Source: Nitrospirota bacterium
GTDB lineage: Bacteria; Nitrospirota; UBA9217
Length of the DNA stretch: 6,672 nt
Assembly (NCBI GenBank): GCA_017885365.1
Contig: JAFNGD010000319.1
Location: 4,557-11,228 of the forward strand
Direction of reading: 5' to 3'
Part shown: positions 1 through 6,077 of the stretch, in pieces
Layout of the letters: each line of letters starts with the position of its first letter
Numbering within the stretch: position 1 is the stretch's first letter
Made by a program: the position numbers and the translations under genes
Notes under the pieces: model-generated
What the model was told of the DNA's origin: nothing
The model's database searches: none
What the model saw: only the letters and a program-made list of their open reading frames with translations

Positions 1-1171
1 TCGTGATCTCCGTCAGCTTGCGCGAGAGCAGGTTGAAGTCGTCGTACCGGTCGAACTCAAGCTCAAAGAAGTCTCCCGACTGGCCGGTGGGCCGTTGATC
101 GGGCCCGGCCAGGGCCGGGGCCTCGAAGTTCATCGTGTATTCGTACTTTTCTTCGAACTTTCGTATCTCATGGAGAAGGCGATTCTGGCTGAACGCGAGC
201 TCGTCACGGAGATTCTTGATCAGGTCCACCTGGCGGGTGAGCTTGTTGCGGTTCACCACCATCTCGCCGACGAGGTTCATGAGATTGTCGAGCCGTTCGA
301 TATTGACCCGGATGAACTGCTTCTCGACCTCGACGGCATCTGCTGCACGCCTGCCGAATCCACGCTTCTCGACGACGCCCGCTTTCTTGGCATCTTCGAT
401 CTCCTGCCGAAGAGACGCGTCTGCTGCCGCGGTGGTAGCAGCCGCTACAACAGGGGGAGGCGGTGCTTGCTTCGGGGCTGCCTGTTTGGGCGCCGAAGGA
501 AGCGGTGCCATGACCGGCGCCGCAGGTCTCGGAGGGGCAGGCGCGGCCGGGCGCGGCGGCGCGGGGGATGCTTGTTTTGGTACTGCAGGTTTGGAGGTCT
601 TTGCCGGTCTCGGTGCTTCGCCCGTCTCCTCTGCGAACGCATTTTCCCAAGCGAGGTCCAGCTCTTCCTTAGACGGCAGTGTCGCTGGTTTTTCCGGCGC
701 CTTGATCACCGGCAGAGTTGCCTGCGGCGCCGGCGCGGCGACCTTCTCTGCCGGCGCTGCTGCGGCTCCACCACGGAATGCGTCAACAGTAGTCTTAAAG
801 GATTGGGAGATGTTCTCGATAATGAGCGGGTCTTCGGGTTTTTTCGAAGCGATCCCGTCCACCATGAGTTTCACCGCATCGACGCAGTCAAAGAGGAAGT
901 TCAGGGTATCGCGGTTGATCGGAATGGACCCCGAACGGAACAGGCCGAGCATGTCCTCGGCCTTATGGCCCACGTCGCTGACCCCTTGGAACCCCATCAT
1001 GGCGGCAGAGCCCTTGAGCGTATGCGCCGCCCGGAAGAGCTCGTCGATCACAGACCGGTCCTCCGGTGTCTTCTCGAGGGCGAGCAGACCAGAGTTGAGG
1101 TTCTGGATATGCTCGCCAGCCTCGACCAGGAAGAACTCTATAATACCGGACTTATCAAGGGAACCTGCCAT
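1..1171 (-). CDS. cheA: Chemotaxis histidine kinase CheA (ChpA/PilL-like), N-terminal 390 residues, cut by the window edge
   Basis: This is the cytoplasmic kinase of the chemosensory array, which phosphorylates itself on a histidine and passes phosphate to receivers. The minus-strand frame is open from ATG at 1171 to base 1 without a stop, giving 390 complete codons; the C-terminus lies outside. Residues 1-115 form an Hpt domain with the phospho-acceptor His50 in AAHTLKGSAAMMGF. Residues 132-255 are a low-complexity Ala/Pro/Lys linker; no ordinary CheY-binding P2 domain is visible. From about 284, FIRVNIERLDNLMNLVGEMV is the hallmark of the CheA dimerization domain, and FFELEFDRYDDFNLLSR at 368-384 resembles the extended form in ChpA/PilL/FrzE-type kinases. 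The ATPase, CheW-like and any receiver domains would lie beyond the left edge. The start is 5 bases after the mcp stop with only a weak ribosome site (AGGCG), which suggests translational coupling. Family identity is certain; the ChpA-like subtype is inference. Confidence 0.95.
   Translation of the reverse strand, partial: MAGSLDKSGIIEFFLVEAGEHIQNLNSGLLALEKTPEDRSVIDELFRAAHTLKGSAAMMGFQGVSDVGHKAEDMLGLFRSGSIPINRDTLNFLFDCVDAVKLMVDGIASKKPEDPLIIENISQSFKTTVDAFRGGAAAAPAEKVAAPAPQATLPVIKAPEKPATLPSKEELDLAWENAFAEETGEAPRPAKTSKPAVPKQASPAPPRPAAPAPPRPAAPVMAPLPSAPKQAAPKQAPPPPVVAAATTAAADASLRQEIEDAKKAGVVEKRGFGRRAADAVEVEKQFIRVNIERLDNLMNLVGEMVVNRNKLTRQVDLIKNLRDELAFSQNRLLHEIRKFEEKYEYTMNFEAPALAGPDQRPTGQSGDFFELEFDRYDDFNLLSRKLTEIT
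518..565 (-). repeat. Tandem PAPPRPAA repeat in the CheA linker
   Basis: CheA residues 203-218 are two perfect copies of the octapeptide PAPPRPAA, followed by related APKQAAPKQAPPPP (227-240). The two 24-base units encode the same peptide with different codons at most positions (for example CGC versus AGA for Arg). The peptide repeat is therefore either old or maintained at protein level, not a recent DNA slippage. It probably acts as an extended, flexible tether between the Hpt domain and the dimerization domain. Confidence 0.8.
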
Positions 1172-1176
1172 AGCGC

Positions 1177-3051
1177 CTATTCAATGAACCCCAGCTTGAT
1201 CTCCTCGTCGCTCGTCGTGACGTCCTCGGCAAGCTGCGGATAGCTGCCTTCGAGAACAGGAAGCTCGCCTTCCCCGGCGTGTGCGGCTTGTTCCTTGCCC
1301 AGCTTGAACCGGCCGATCGCATCAGTGAGACGCTTAGAAAGTTCCGCCAGCCTGCCGATGGTCACCACGGTGTCCTGCACGCCCTTCGTGGTGTCCTGGG
1401 TCAGCTTGGAGATACTGACCATGGAGGTCACCACGCTTTCAGAGACCTTCACCTGGTTCGCAGCGGAATTGGTGATGTCCGTCACGAGTCCGGAGGTCTG
1501 TTTAACGATCTGTTCGATCTCGCGAAGTGCTGCCCCGGCCTGGTCGGCAAGCTTGGTACCTTCCTCCACCTCACGGGTACCTTCTTCCATGACCGTCACG
1601 GCCTCGCTCGTCTCCACCTGGATGCCCTTGATGAGGCTGGTGATGTCCTTGGTCGCACGCGCCGCTCGTTCTGCCAGCTTCCGGACTTCGTCGGCAACGA
1701 CGGCGAAACCTTTTCCCTGTTCACCGGCGCGGGCGGCCTCGATCGCGGCGTTCAGGGCCAGCAGGTTCGTCTGGGTCGCGATTTCGTTGATCACCTCGAT
1801 GATGGCGCCGATCTCGAGGGAGCGTTCGCCAAGGCCCTTGATCTTTTTCCCGGTCGTCTGCACCGCTGCCCGGATCCGCTGCATGCCCTTGATCGTCTCC
1901 GCCACGGAAGAACCGCCCTTCACGGCGGCCTGAGTGGCCTTCAGGGAGGCCTGGGTAGCGGCTTCGGCGTTCTCCGCCATGCGCTGGATCGTATGGGACA
2001 TCTCGTTCACCGCGCCCGACGCCCCTTGGATCTGGGCCGTCTGCTGCTCGGCGCCGCGGCGCATGCGCTCGGAGGCCTGCAGGATGTCGCCCGTCGAGCT
2101 CTGAATCTCATGGGCAACGTTGCTCGCCTGGGAGACCAGTGCGGTAAGACCGTTGATCATCAGGTTGAAGGCGTCGGCCACGGAGCCCAGTGCGTCGGCG
2201 GTCACTTCGGCCTTGACCGTCAGGTCGCCTTCGGCGGCGCCGCTCACGATGGAGAGGAGGTCCATGACCTGATGCTGCATCTTGTCCCGGTCGGCTTCGG
2301 TCTGGACCAGGCCCTGGAGACGGTCGATGGTGTTGTTGAGCGTTGTGCCCAGCTGTCCAAGCTCGTCAGCGGATTTCACGTTCGCCTTCTTCGAGAGGTC
2401 GCCGCTCCCGAGGGCTTCGGCGACCCGCATAAGGTCTCTCACCGGCGCGATGATGATGGTGGCCAGAATGACGGTGATGATGGACAAAGCAAGAAGGGAA
2501 CCGGCGCCGACATAAATGATCTTGAGAAGGATATTCCGGATGTTCAGCTTGATCTGGGTGATGTTCAAGCCGATATGGATGGAGCCAAGCGCACCGCCTC
2601 CCACCGGGGAGGCGATGTCTGTCACCTCGATGACCGTGTCCTTGAGCGCGAGATTGGTGCTCTCCGTCCCGAAGGGCACATTGGGCTGGAGCTGGTTGAT
2701 ATTCTGAAGCTCCGGCGGGACCACATTGCCTTCAAAGGACGAGGAGAGGACCCGCCCCCGGCTGTCACGGATGAAGGCATAGGCCACGTCGGCCTGCCCG
2801 ATCGCCTCGCCCAGGATGAACTGCAGGGCGTTCAGGTCTTCGACCTGGACCGGCTCCGCGGCCTTGACGCTGAGTCCGTCCGCCAGGATCAGGGCCTTGT
2901 TCAGGGCCTCGTCGCGGAGGGTGTTCTGGAGCTGGTAGTAGACGAAGCCCATGATGCCCGATCCGAATACGGCGGACATGCCCACGATCATGATCACGAC
3001 CTTGGTCCTGATGCTGATGCGGCGGAGCAGGAGAATATCAACGATCTTCAT
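1177..3051 (-). CDS. Methyl-accepting chemotaxis protein (two TM, HAMP, PilJ-like)
   Basis: This is an inner-membrane chemoreceptor of 624 aa that controls CheA through CheW. TM1 is about residues 16-38 after a short basic N-terminus. Residues 39-173 form a periplasmic sensor of about 135 residues whose end ([20 protein letters not shown]) resembles Cache/PAS-like folds. TM2 is about 174-203. A HAMP domain follows (about 199-252), and residues 262-312 ([13 protein letters not shown]... then [17 protein letters not shown]) look like a second HAMP-like unit, as in PilJ-type receptors. The coiled-coil signalling domain is about 313-584, with the conserved hairpin tip [20 protein letters not shown] and [18 protein letters not shown] around residue 444. 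The tail 585-624 is acidic and ends in EEIKLGFIE, without an NWxTF-type CheR-docking pentapeptide. ATG is preceded by AAGGAG. The ligand cannot be inferred. It lies between cheW and cheA, presumably as their dedicated receptor. Confidence 0.96.
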   Translation of the reverse strand: MKIVDILLLRRISIRTKVVIMIVGMSAVFGSGIMGFVYYQLQNTLRDEALNKALILADGLSVKAAEPVQVEDLNALQFILGEAIGQADVAYAFIRDSRGRVLSSSFEGNVVPPELQNINQLQPNVPFGTESTNLALKDTVIEVTDIASPVGGGALGSIHIGLNITQIKLNIRNILLKIIYVGAGSLLALSIITVILATIIIAPVRDLMRVAEALGSGDLSKKANVKSADELGQLGTTLNNTIDRLQGLVQTEADRDKMQHQVMDLLSIVSGAAEGDLTVKAEVTADALGSVADAFNLMINGLTALVSQASNVAHEIQSSTGDILQASERMRRGAEQQTAQIQGASGAVNEMSHTIQRMAENAEAATQASLKATQAAVKGGSSVAETIKGMQRIRAAVQTTGKKIKGLGERSLEIGAIIEVINEIATQTNLLALNAAIEAARAGEQGKGFAVVADEVRKLAERAARATKDITSLIKGIQVETSEAVTVMEEGTREVEEGTKLADQAGAALREIEQIVKQTSGLVTDITNSAANQVKVSESVVTSMVSISKLTQDTTKGVQDTVVTIGRLAELSKRLTDAIGRFKLGKEQAAHAGEGELPVLEGSYPQLAEDVTTSDEEIKLGFIE

Positions 3052-3058
3052 GGAGGAA

Positions 3059-3064
3059 CTCCTT
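3059..3064 (-). promoter_or_regulatory. Ribosome binding site of the mcp gene
   Basis: AAGGAG on the minus strand, 7 bases before the ATG at 3051. The spacer TTCCTCC contains CTCC, which can pair with GGAG of the Shine-Dalgarno across a 3-base loop, so a small hairpin could partly mask the site. Confidence 0.7.
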
Positions 3065-3081
3065 TACGCAGGTAATAGCGT

Positions 3082-3105
3082 CGCACGGCCGCACAGGGCC
3101 GAGCG
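3082..3105 (-). other. Intercistronic hairpin between cheW and mcp
   Basis: The 64-base gap between the cheW stop and the mcp start holds an inverted repeat. Arms CGGCC (3086-3090) and GGCCG (3097-3101) enclose a 6-base loop. After an A/A mismatch, three further pairs extend the stem (3082-3084 with 3103-3105), giving eight GC pairs in total. No T-run follows in the direction of transcription (minus strand), so it does not look like an intrinsic terminator. It may stabilise or process the mRNA and set different levels of CheW and receptor. That role is inference. Confidence 0.5.
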
Positions 3106-3115
3106 GTATGATACA

Positions 3116-3616
3116 TTAGGACAGCCTGATCGCTTCGAGAAGGCGGTCGATGTTCAGCAGGGCGGCAACGCCGCTCTGGCGTTGAATGATCGCCTTCAAA
3201 TATCGGCTGCGGTTCTTGGCGCCCGCCTCCTGGATAGCCACTTCGGCGGGTAAGGGCAGAACGCTGCTCAAAGGCACCGAGATCACCTCGGCGACGGTAT
3301 CCACGAGAATCCCGAGAGTCATCTGGTTATACCGGATGATGGCGATTTGTTTAGCGCCGGCGGAGACAGGCAAGGACAATGCGGGGCGGATATCGACAAT
3401 GGGGACGATGTTCCCCCGAAGATTAATGATGCCAATGACATGGGAGGGGGTTGTCGGTACGGAAAAGATCTTCTGGGGGATGATGATCTCGGCCAGGATA
3501 TCGACCGTCACGGCATAGGTGTCCCCGCTGATGCTGAAGAGACATATCCGCACTTCCTCTTCAGCGGTCGCATGCTGCACCACCTCTGCGGTGACATCAG
3601 TGTCAATATCGGCCAA
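3116..3616 (-). CDS. cheW: Chemotaxis coupling protein CheW
   Basis: A cytoplasmic adaptor of 166 aa that links the receptor tip to CheA. A short acidic N-terminal extension (residues 1-20) precedes a single CheW domain from about 22 to 163. The hallmark strand is INLRGNIVPIVDIR (64-77), preceded by VPTTPSHVIGI. LGILVDTVAEVISVP (101-115) and YLKAIIQRQSGVAALLNIDRLL (139-160) are typical of the second half of the fold. No receiver or kinase domain is attached. The start is TTG at 3616, chosen because GGAGG lies 9 bases upstream and no in-frame ATG exists near the N-terminus. A GTG at residue 12 or 13 is possible but would remove only the acidic extension. It follows the PilH-like gene after 24 bases, so the two are almost certainly co-transcribed. 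Confidence 0.95.
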   Translation of the reverse strand: MADIDTDVTAEVVQHATAEEEVRICLFSISGDTYAVTVDILAEIIIPQKIFSVPTTPSHVIGIINLRGNIVPIVDIRPALSLPVSAGAKQIAIIRYNQMTLGILVDTVAEVISVPLSSVLPLPAEVAIQEAGAKNRSRYLKAIIQRQSGVAALLNIDRLLEAIRLS

Positions 3617-3625
3617 TCAGGGCCC

Positions 3626-3630
3626 CCTCC
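3626..3630 (-). promoter_or_regulatory. Ribosome binding site deciding the TTG start of cheW
   Basis: GGAGG (within GGAGGGGGCCC) on the minus strand, 9 bases before the TTG at 3616. It is the main support for a rare TTG initiation codon rather than a later GTG. Confidence 0.6.
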
Positions 3631-3640
3631 GGAATTCTGG

Positions 3641-4000
3641 CTAGATATACTTCTTGACGGTCTTGAGAAGATCTTCCGGCTTGAACGGCTTGGTGAGATA
3701 CTCGTCGGCACCCTGTTTCATGCCCCAGAACTTGTCGCTCTCCTGATCTTTCGAGGTCACCATGATGACCGGTATGTTTTTGGTCTGCTCATAGGTCTTG
3801 ATCTCGCGGCAGACCTGGAAACCGTTCTTCTTCGGCATGATCACATCAAGGATTATCAGATCGAACTTCTCGGACTTCGCCTTTGCTTCGGCCGCCTCGC
3901 CATCCATCACCGTGACGATGGAATGTCCCGTCGACTGCAATGCCTGCTGAATGATCTGCAGTTCCGCCAGGCTGTCATCTGCTACGAGTATCTTGGCCAT
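3641..4000 (-). CDS. pilH: Single-domain response regulator, PilH/CheY-like
   Basis: A free receiver of 119 aa, expected to take phosphate from CheA. All catalytic residues are present: acidic pair Asp8/Asp9, phospho-acceptor Asp52 in LIILDVIMPKKNG, Thr82 in VIMVTSKDQ and Lys104 in YLTKPF. The segment VTSKDQESDKFWGMKQGADE closely resembles, from memory, the PilH receiver of the Pseudomonas Pil-Chp system (TTKDQETDKVWGKRQGA), more than flagellar CheY. The protein ends at the receiver, with no output domain. ATG at 4000 has AAGGAG 6 bases upstream. It is the first gene after the promoter at 4035-4063 and heads the pilH-cheW-mcp-cheA unit. In P. aeruginosa, PilH acts with PilG in twitching control. 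Whether it is an output or a phosphate sink here is not known. The symbol is by resemblance only. Confidence 0.9.
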   Translation of the reverse strand: MAKILVADDSLAELQIIQQALQSTGHSIVTVMDGEAAEAKAKSEKFDLIILDVIMPKKNGFQVCREIKTYEQTKNIPVIMVTSKDQESDKFWGMKQGADEYLTKPFKPEDLLKTVKKYI

Positions 4001-4006
4001 TTTCCT

Positions 4007-4012
4007 CTCCTT
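4007..4012 (-). promoter_or_regulatory. Ribosome binding site of the PilH-like gene
   Basis: AAGGAG on the minus strand, 6 bases before the ATG at 4000, within a purine-rich AAAAAGGAGAGGAAA stretch. It is the strongest Shine-Dalgarno sequence in the window. Confidence 0.8.
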
Positions 4013-4034
4013 TTTGTGTCACGCAATGATGAAC

Positions 4035-4063
4035 AAGGTAACACATTTTGTTGGTATTGTCAA
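4035..4063 (-). promoter_or_regulatory. Sigma70-type promoter of the pilH-cheW-mcp-cheA unit
   Basis: Read on the minus strand: TTGACA (4058-4063, consensus -35), a 17-base spacer, then TACCTT (4035-4040). The latter is a weak -10 but is preceded by TGT, giving an extended -10 (TGn). It sits in an AT-rich pocket of the 103-base gap before the PilH-like gene. The predicted start of transcription is near 4028, giving a leader of about 27 bases that contains the AAGGAG site. Confidence 0.7.
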
Positions 4064-4103
4064 GTTTTCTTTCGTTTTATCACACAGTTGCGGATGCCCG
4101 GGC

Positions 4104-5414
4104 CTACTTCTTTTTTCTGATCAGGTTCACCGATAGAAGGATGAACAGGCTCTTGGCAACATCGAAGTCCGAAAGGAACGCCTGGTCAACGATATCCTGG
4201 ACCGAGCGCCTGCCGTCCACCATGGCGAAAACCTTGAGGTCGAGATCGCTTAGGCCCCGTCGGGTAAGTTCTTCAGCGTTGCCGATAAGTGGCTCGAAAA
4301 CCATTAAAAAATTGGGAATTTTCTGCTGAATCAGTACCCACTCATCGGACCGTCGTGTCCCTTCCAGGATCAGGTCATCCACCTTGAGCGCAACGGGATT
4401 GGCAAAGACCGGGGACTGGCCCTTGTCGAACAGGAACTCGCCGTCCTTCCAACCCAGCGCCTTGAACACCACCGCTTCCGTATGGCGCCGGAGGCAAGCA
4501 CCGAACGTCTTCTGGTCCAGAAGCTTTTCCTGTGCCAGCACTCCGTCAATGGGCTGCCCGGTCATCTCGGCGATGCGGCGCGCATGCTGAAGCCCGTCCT
4601 CCCCGACACGGCAGGTCTTCTTCAGCAAACCGTCCATGCCGGGCACGCTGCCGTTCATGTTGCAGCTGGCGAAGCCGATCGCTCCGTCCTTGAAGAAGAT
4701 CTCTGCCTCGCCTTCCTTGCGGTTGATGACCAGCCTGCCGCTCTGGCGCTGGAGGACAAGCATCTGCATGAGCTCGACAATACGGAAGGCCGCGAGGTTG
4801 CCGCGAATGGCGACGTCGCCGCCACCCGACCCTTTGCCGAGCTCCTTCCGGATGATGTCGGGAAGCGTGTTGCTCACAAAATCCTCGAGGATGCGCTTCA
4901 CGACAGTGGTGATCTGGGCCTCAAGACCCTCGGGGGCGGAAAAAGCCTCCGCCCTGCTGCGGGCCGGGGCTGCAGCAGGGGCGGGACGGGTCTTGGCAGC
5001 TGCTGCTGCGGACGCGGCCCTTGTTGCTGCGGCTTCCTGGGCTTTTTTGTCCAGCACCTCGCGGATCTTTGCGAGGAGCTCTTCCGGCTGGAACGGCTTG
5101 GTGAAATATTCGGAGATACCAAGGACATCGACGAACTTGCTGCCGACCTTGTCGCCTTTGGAGGTCACCAGGATGATGGGCGTGTCACGGAACTCCGGGT
5201 CCTCCTTCAGGACCTTGCACACCTGGTACCCGTTCATCTTGGGCATCACAAAATCCACCAGGATCAGCGCGGGTCGCTCCGACCTCGCCTTCTGGATGCC
5301 CTCTTCGCCGTCGGACGCAAGGACGACCTGATACCCCTGCGAAGACAGGATCATCTCGATCAGCCGCTGAACGGTCGGACTATCGTCTATATTGAGTATC
5401 TTCTCGCCTGCCAT
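4104..5414 (-). CDS. Response regulator with N-terminal receiver and DUF4388/PATAN-type domain
   Basis: Probably cytoplasmic, 436 aa. Residues 4-122 are a receiver with Asp10/Asp11, phospho-acceptor Asp54 in LVDFVMPKMNG, Thr84 and Lys107 in YFTKPF, so it should be phosphorylatable. An Ala-rich linker (126-160) is followed by a predicted amphipathic helix (164-193, LEAQITTVVKRILEDFV and onwards). From about 202 to 350 is a DUF4388 (PATAN-type) domain: IRGNLAAFRIVELMQMLVLQ, then SGRLVINRKEGEAEIFFKDG and IGFASC. The C-terminal part (390-436, KVFAMVDGRRSVQDIVDQAF) resembles the small helical module that often follows this domain. I start at ATG 5414 and not at the in-frame GTG at 5450, because that GTG overlaps the extended -10 of the promoter and would lie upstream of the transcript. 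Ribosome site weak (GGGA). Output unknown. PATAN-receiver proteins of cyanobacteria affect type IV pilus motility; a similar role here is inference. Confidence 0.88.
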   Translation of the reverse strand: MAGEKILNIDDSPTVQRLIEMILSSQGYQVVLASDGEEGIQKARSERPALILVDFVMPKMNGYQVCKVLKEDPEFRDTPIILVTSKGDKVGSKFVDVLGISEYFTKPFQPEELLAKIREVLDKKAQEAAATRAASAAAAAKTRPAPAAAPARSRAEAFSAPEGLEAQITTVVKRILEDFVSNTLPDIIRKELGKGSGGGDVAIRGNLAAFRIVELMQMLVLQRQSGRLVINRKEGEAEIFFKDGAIGFASCNMNGSVPGMDGLLKKTCRVGEDGLQHARRIAEMTGQPIDGVLAQEKLLDQKTFGACLRRHTEAVVFKALGWKDGEFLFDKGQSPVFANPVALKVDDLILEGTRRSDEWVLIQQKIPNFLMVFEPLIGNAEELTRRGLSDLDLKVFAMVDGRRSVQDIVDQAFLSDFDVAKSLFILLSVNLIRKKK

Positions 5415-5440
5415 GGCATATCCCGGGGCGCAACGAATCG

Positions 5441-5470
5441 ATAATAGCACGGCGGAAAAGGAAATGTCAA
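5441..5470 (-). promoter_or_regulatory. Sigma70-type promoter of the REC-DUF4388 gene
   Basis: Read on the minus strand: TTGACA (5465-5470), an 18-base spacer, then TATTAT (5441-5446, five of six consensus bases) preceded by TGC, an extended -10. Transcription should begin near 5434, about 20 bases before the ATG at 5414. The -35 lies in an AT-rich stretch (AAATAATTGACA) that contrasts with the GC-rich flanks. It separates this gene from cheD, and I see no clear terminator between them. Confidence 0.75.
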
Positions 5471-5542
5471 TTATTTAACCAGAAAATTCAGCAGGTTCGT
5501 TGGAGGGTATCGCCGCGGATGGCGCTGGGGAAGGGGGCCGCA

Positions 5543-6043
5543 TCAGAACCGTATGTCATCGATCTGCCGGGTGAGCCTCTTGACCAGGACAACGCCCGTC
5601 TCGGTGTTGAAAATGAGCTTGCGACCGACCTTGCCGCCCGTATCGGCGCTGAGGACGGGTATGTTCTCGATTCGAAGTGTGTCCTCGGCGAGCTGGATGT
5701 TGCGTTCACCGATGTTCATGAAGGGGTTCGATACGTTCAGGACGATGCCGCCGCCGAAGACCTTGGCCCGGAGATTGCGCCGATCAGACCCGAACTCCAG
5801 CATCTTCTCGATCAGCTTCGCTATGGCGATATTCCCGTATTTCGGAGACGCCAGCCCTTCGCCGTTCCAGAAGGGAAGCATATAGTGGTTGATCCCGCCC
5901 CGGTTCCGGACGCAGTCCCAGAGGCAAACCGACACACAGGAGCCCAGCACGGTCGTGACCATATGCCGCTCTTCATGGGCGAAGAGACTGCCGGCAACAA
6001 GATAGTGCGTGTTTTCGCCCTGCTCAGGTATCATTGCGAACAT
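5543..6043 (-). CDS. cheD: Chemoreceptor glutamine deamidase CheD
   Basis: A cytoplasmic enzyme of 166 aa that converts specific receptor glutamines to glutamate, tuning receptor activity in adaptation; in Bacillus and Thermotoga it is controlled by CheC. The family signature is complete: VTTVLGSCVSVCLWD (29-43) with catalytic Cys36, GGINHYMLP (49-57) with His53, and AKVFGGG (93-99). Thr30, His53 and Cys36 keep the spacing of the Thermotoga CheD triad (Thr21, Cys27, His44). Length is normal for CheD. The ATG at 6043 has no good ribosome site, and an in-frame TAA lies just upstream; ATG at 6034 (Met4) is an equally possible start. It follows the histidine kinase gene by 34 bases, so it is probably co-transcribed with it rather than with the core che genes. 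No cheC, cheB or cheR is in the window. Confidence 0.95.
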   Translation of the reverse strand: MFAMIPEQGENTHYLVAGSLFAHEERHMVTTVLGSCVSVCLWDCVRNRGGINHYMLPFWNGEGLASPKYGNIAIAKLIEKMLEFGSDRRNLRAKVFGGGIVLNVSNPFMNIGERNIQLAEDTLRIENIPVLSADTGGKVGRKLIFNTETGVVLVKRLTRQIDDIRF

Positions 6044-6077
6044 CCATGCATGGGGGCCAGATTACGGGGACCACCTG

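Noticed and set aside
95..1243. Plus-strand open frames of 382 and 350 codons (95-1243 and 135-1187) opposite cheA
   Set aside because: Arg/Cys-rich or Ser/Ala-rich low-complexity translations opposite the CheA linker; cheA is certain on the other strand.
1279..3075. A 598-codon plus-strand open frame lying over the whole mcp gene
   Set aside because: It is the antisense shadow of a well-supported receptor gene, rich in His/Asp/Gly/Leu as expected from the complement of GC-biased codons, with no recognisable domain.
4032..4052. AACAA/TTGTT inverted arms flanking the -10 of the pilH promoter as an operator
   Set aside because: Five-base A/T-rich arms in an AT-rich stretch are expected by chance; no second copy is seen at the other promoter.
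4096..4103. GCCCGGGC palindrome right after the REC-DUF4388 stop codon
   Set aside because: An 8-base perfect palindrome has no loop and no T-run follows directly; chance is likely in GC-rich DNA.
5415..5450. Longer N-terminus of the REC-DUF4388 protein from GTG at 5450
   Set aside because: The GTG overlaps the extended -10 element and would be upstream of the predicted transcript start; it also lacks a ribosome site. Receivers normally begin close to the first strand, as with ATG 5414.
5471..5542. Possible terminator after cheD
   Set aside because: Only a 4-bp stem (CGCC/GGCG, near 5511-5524) is present and it is not followed by a T-run.
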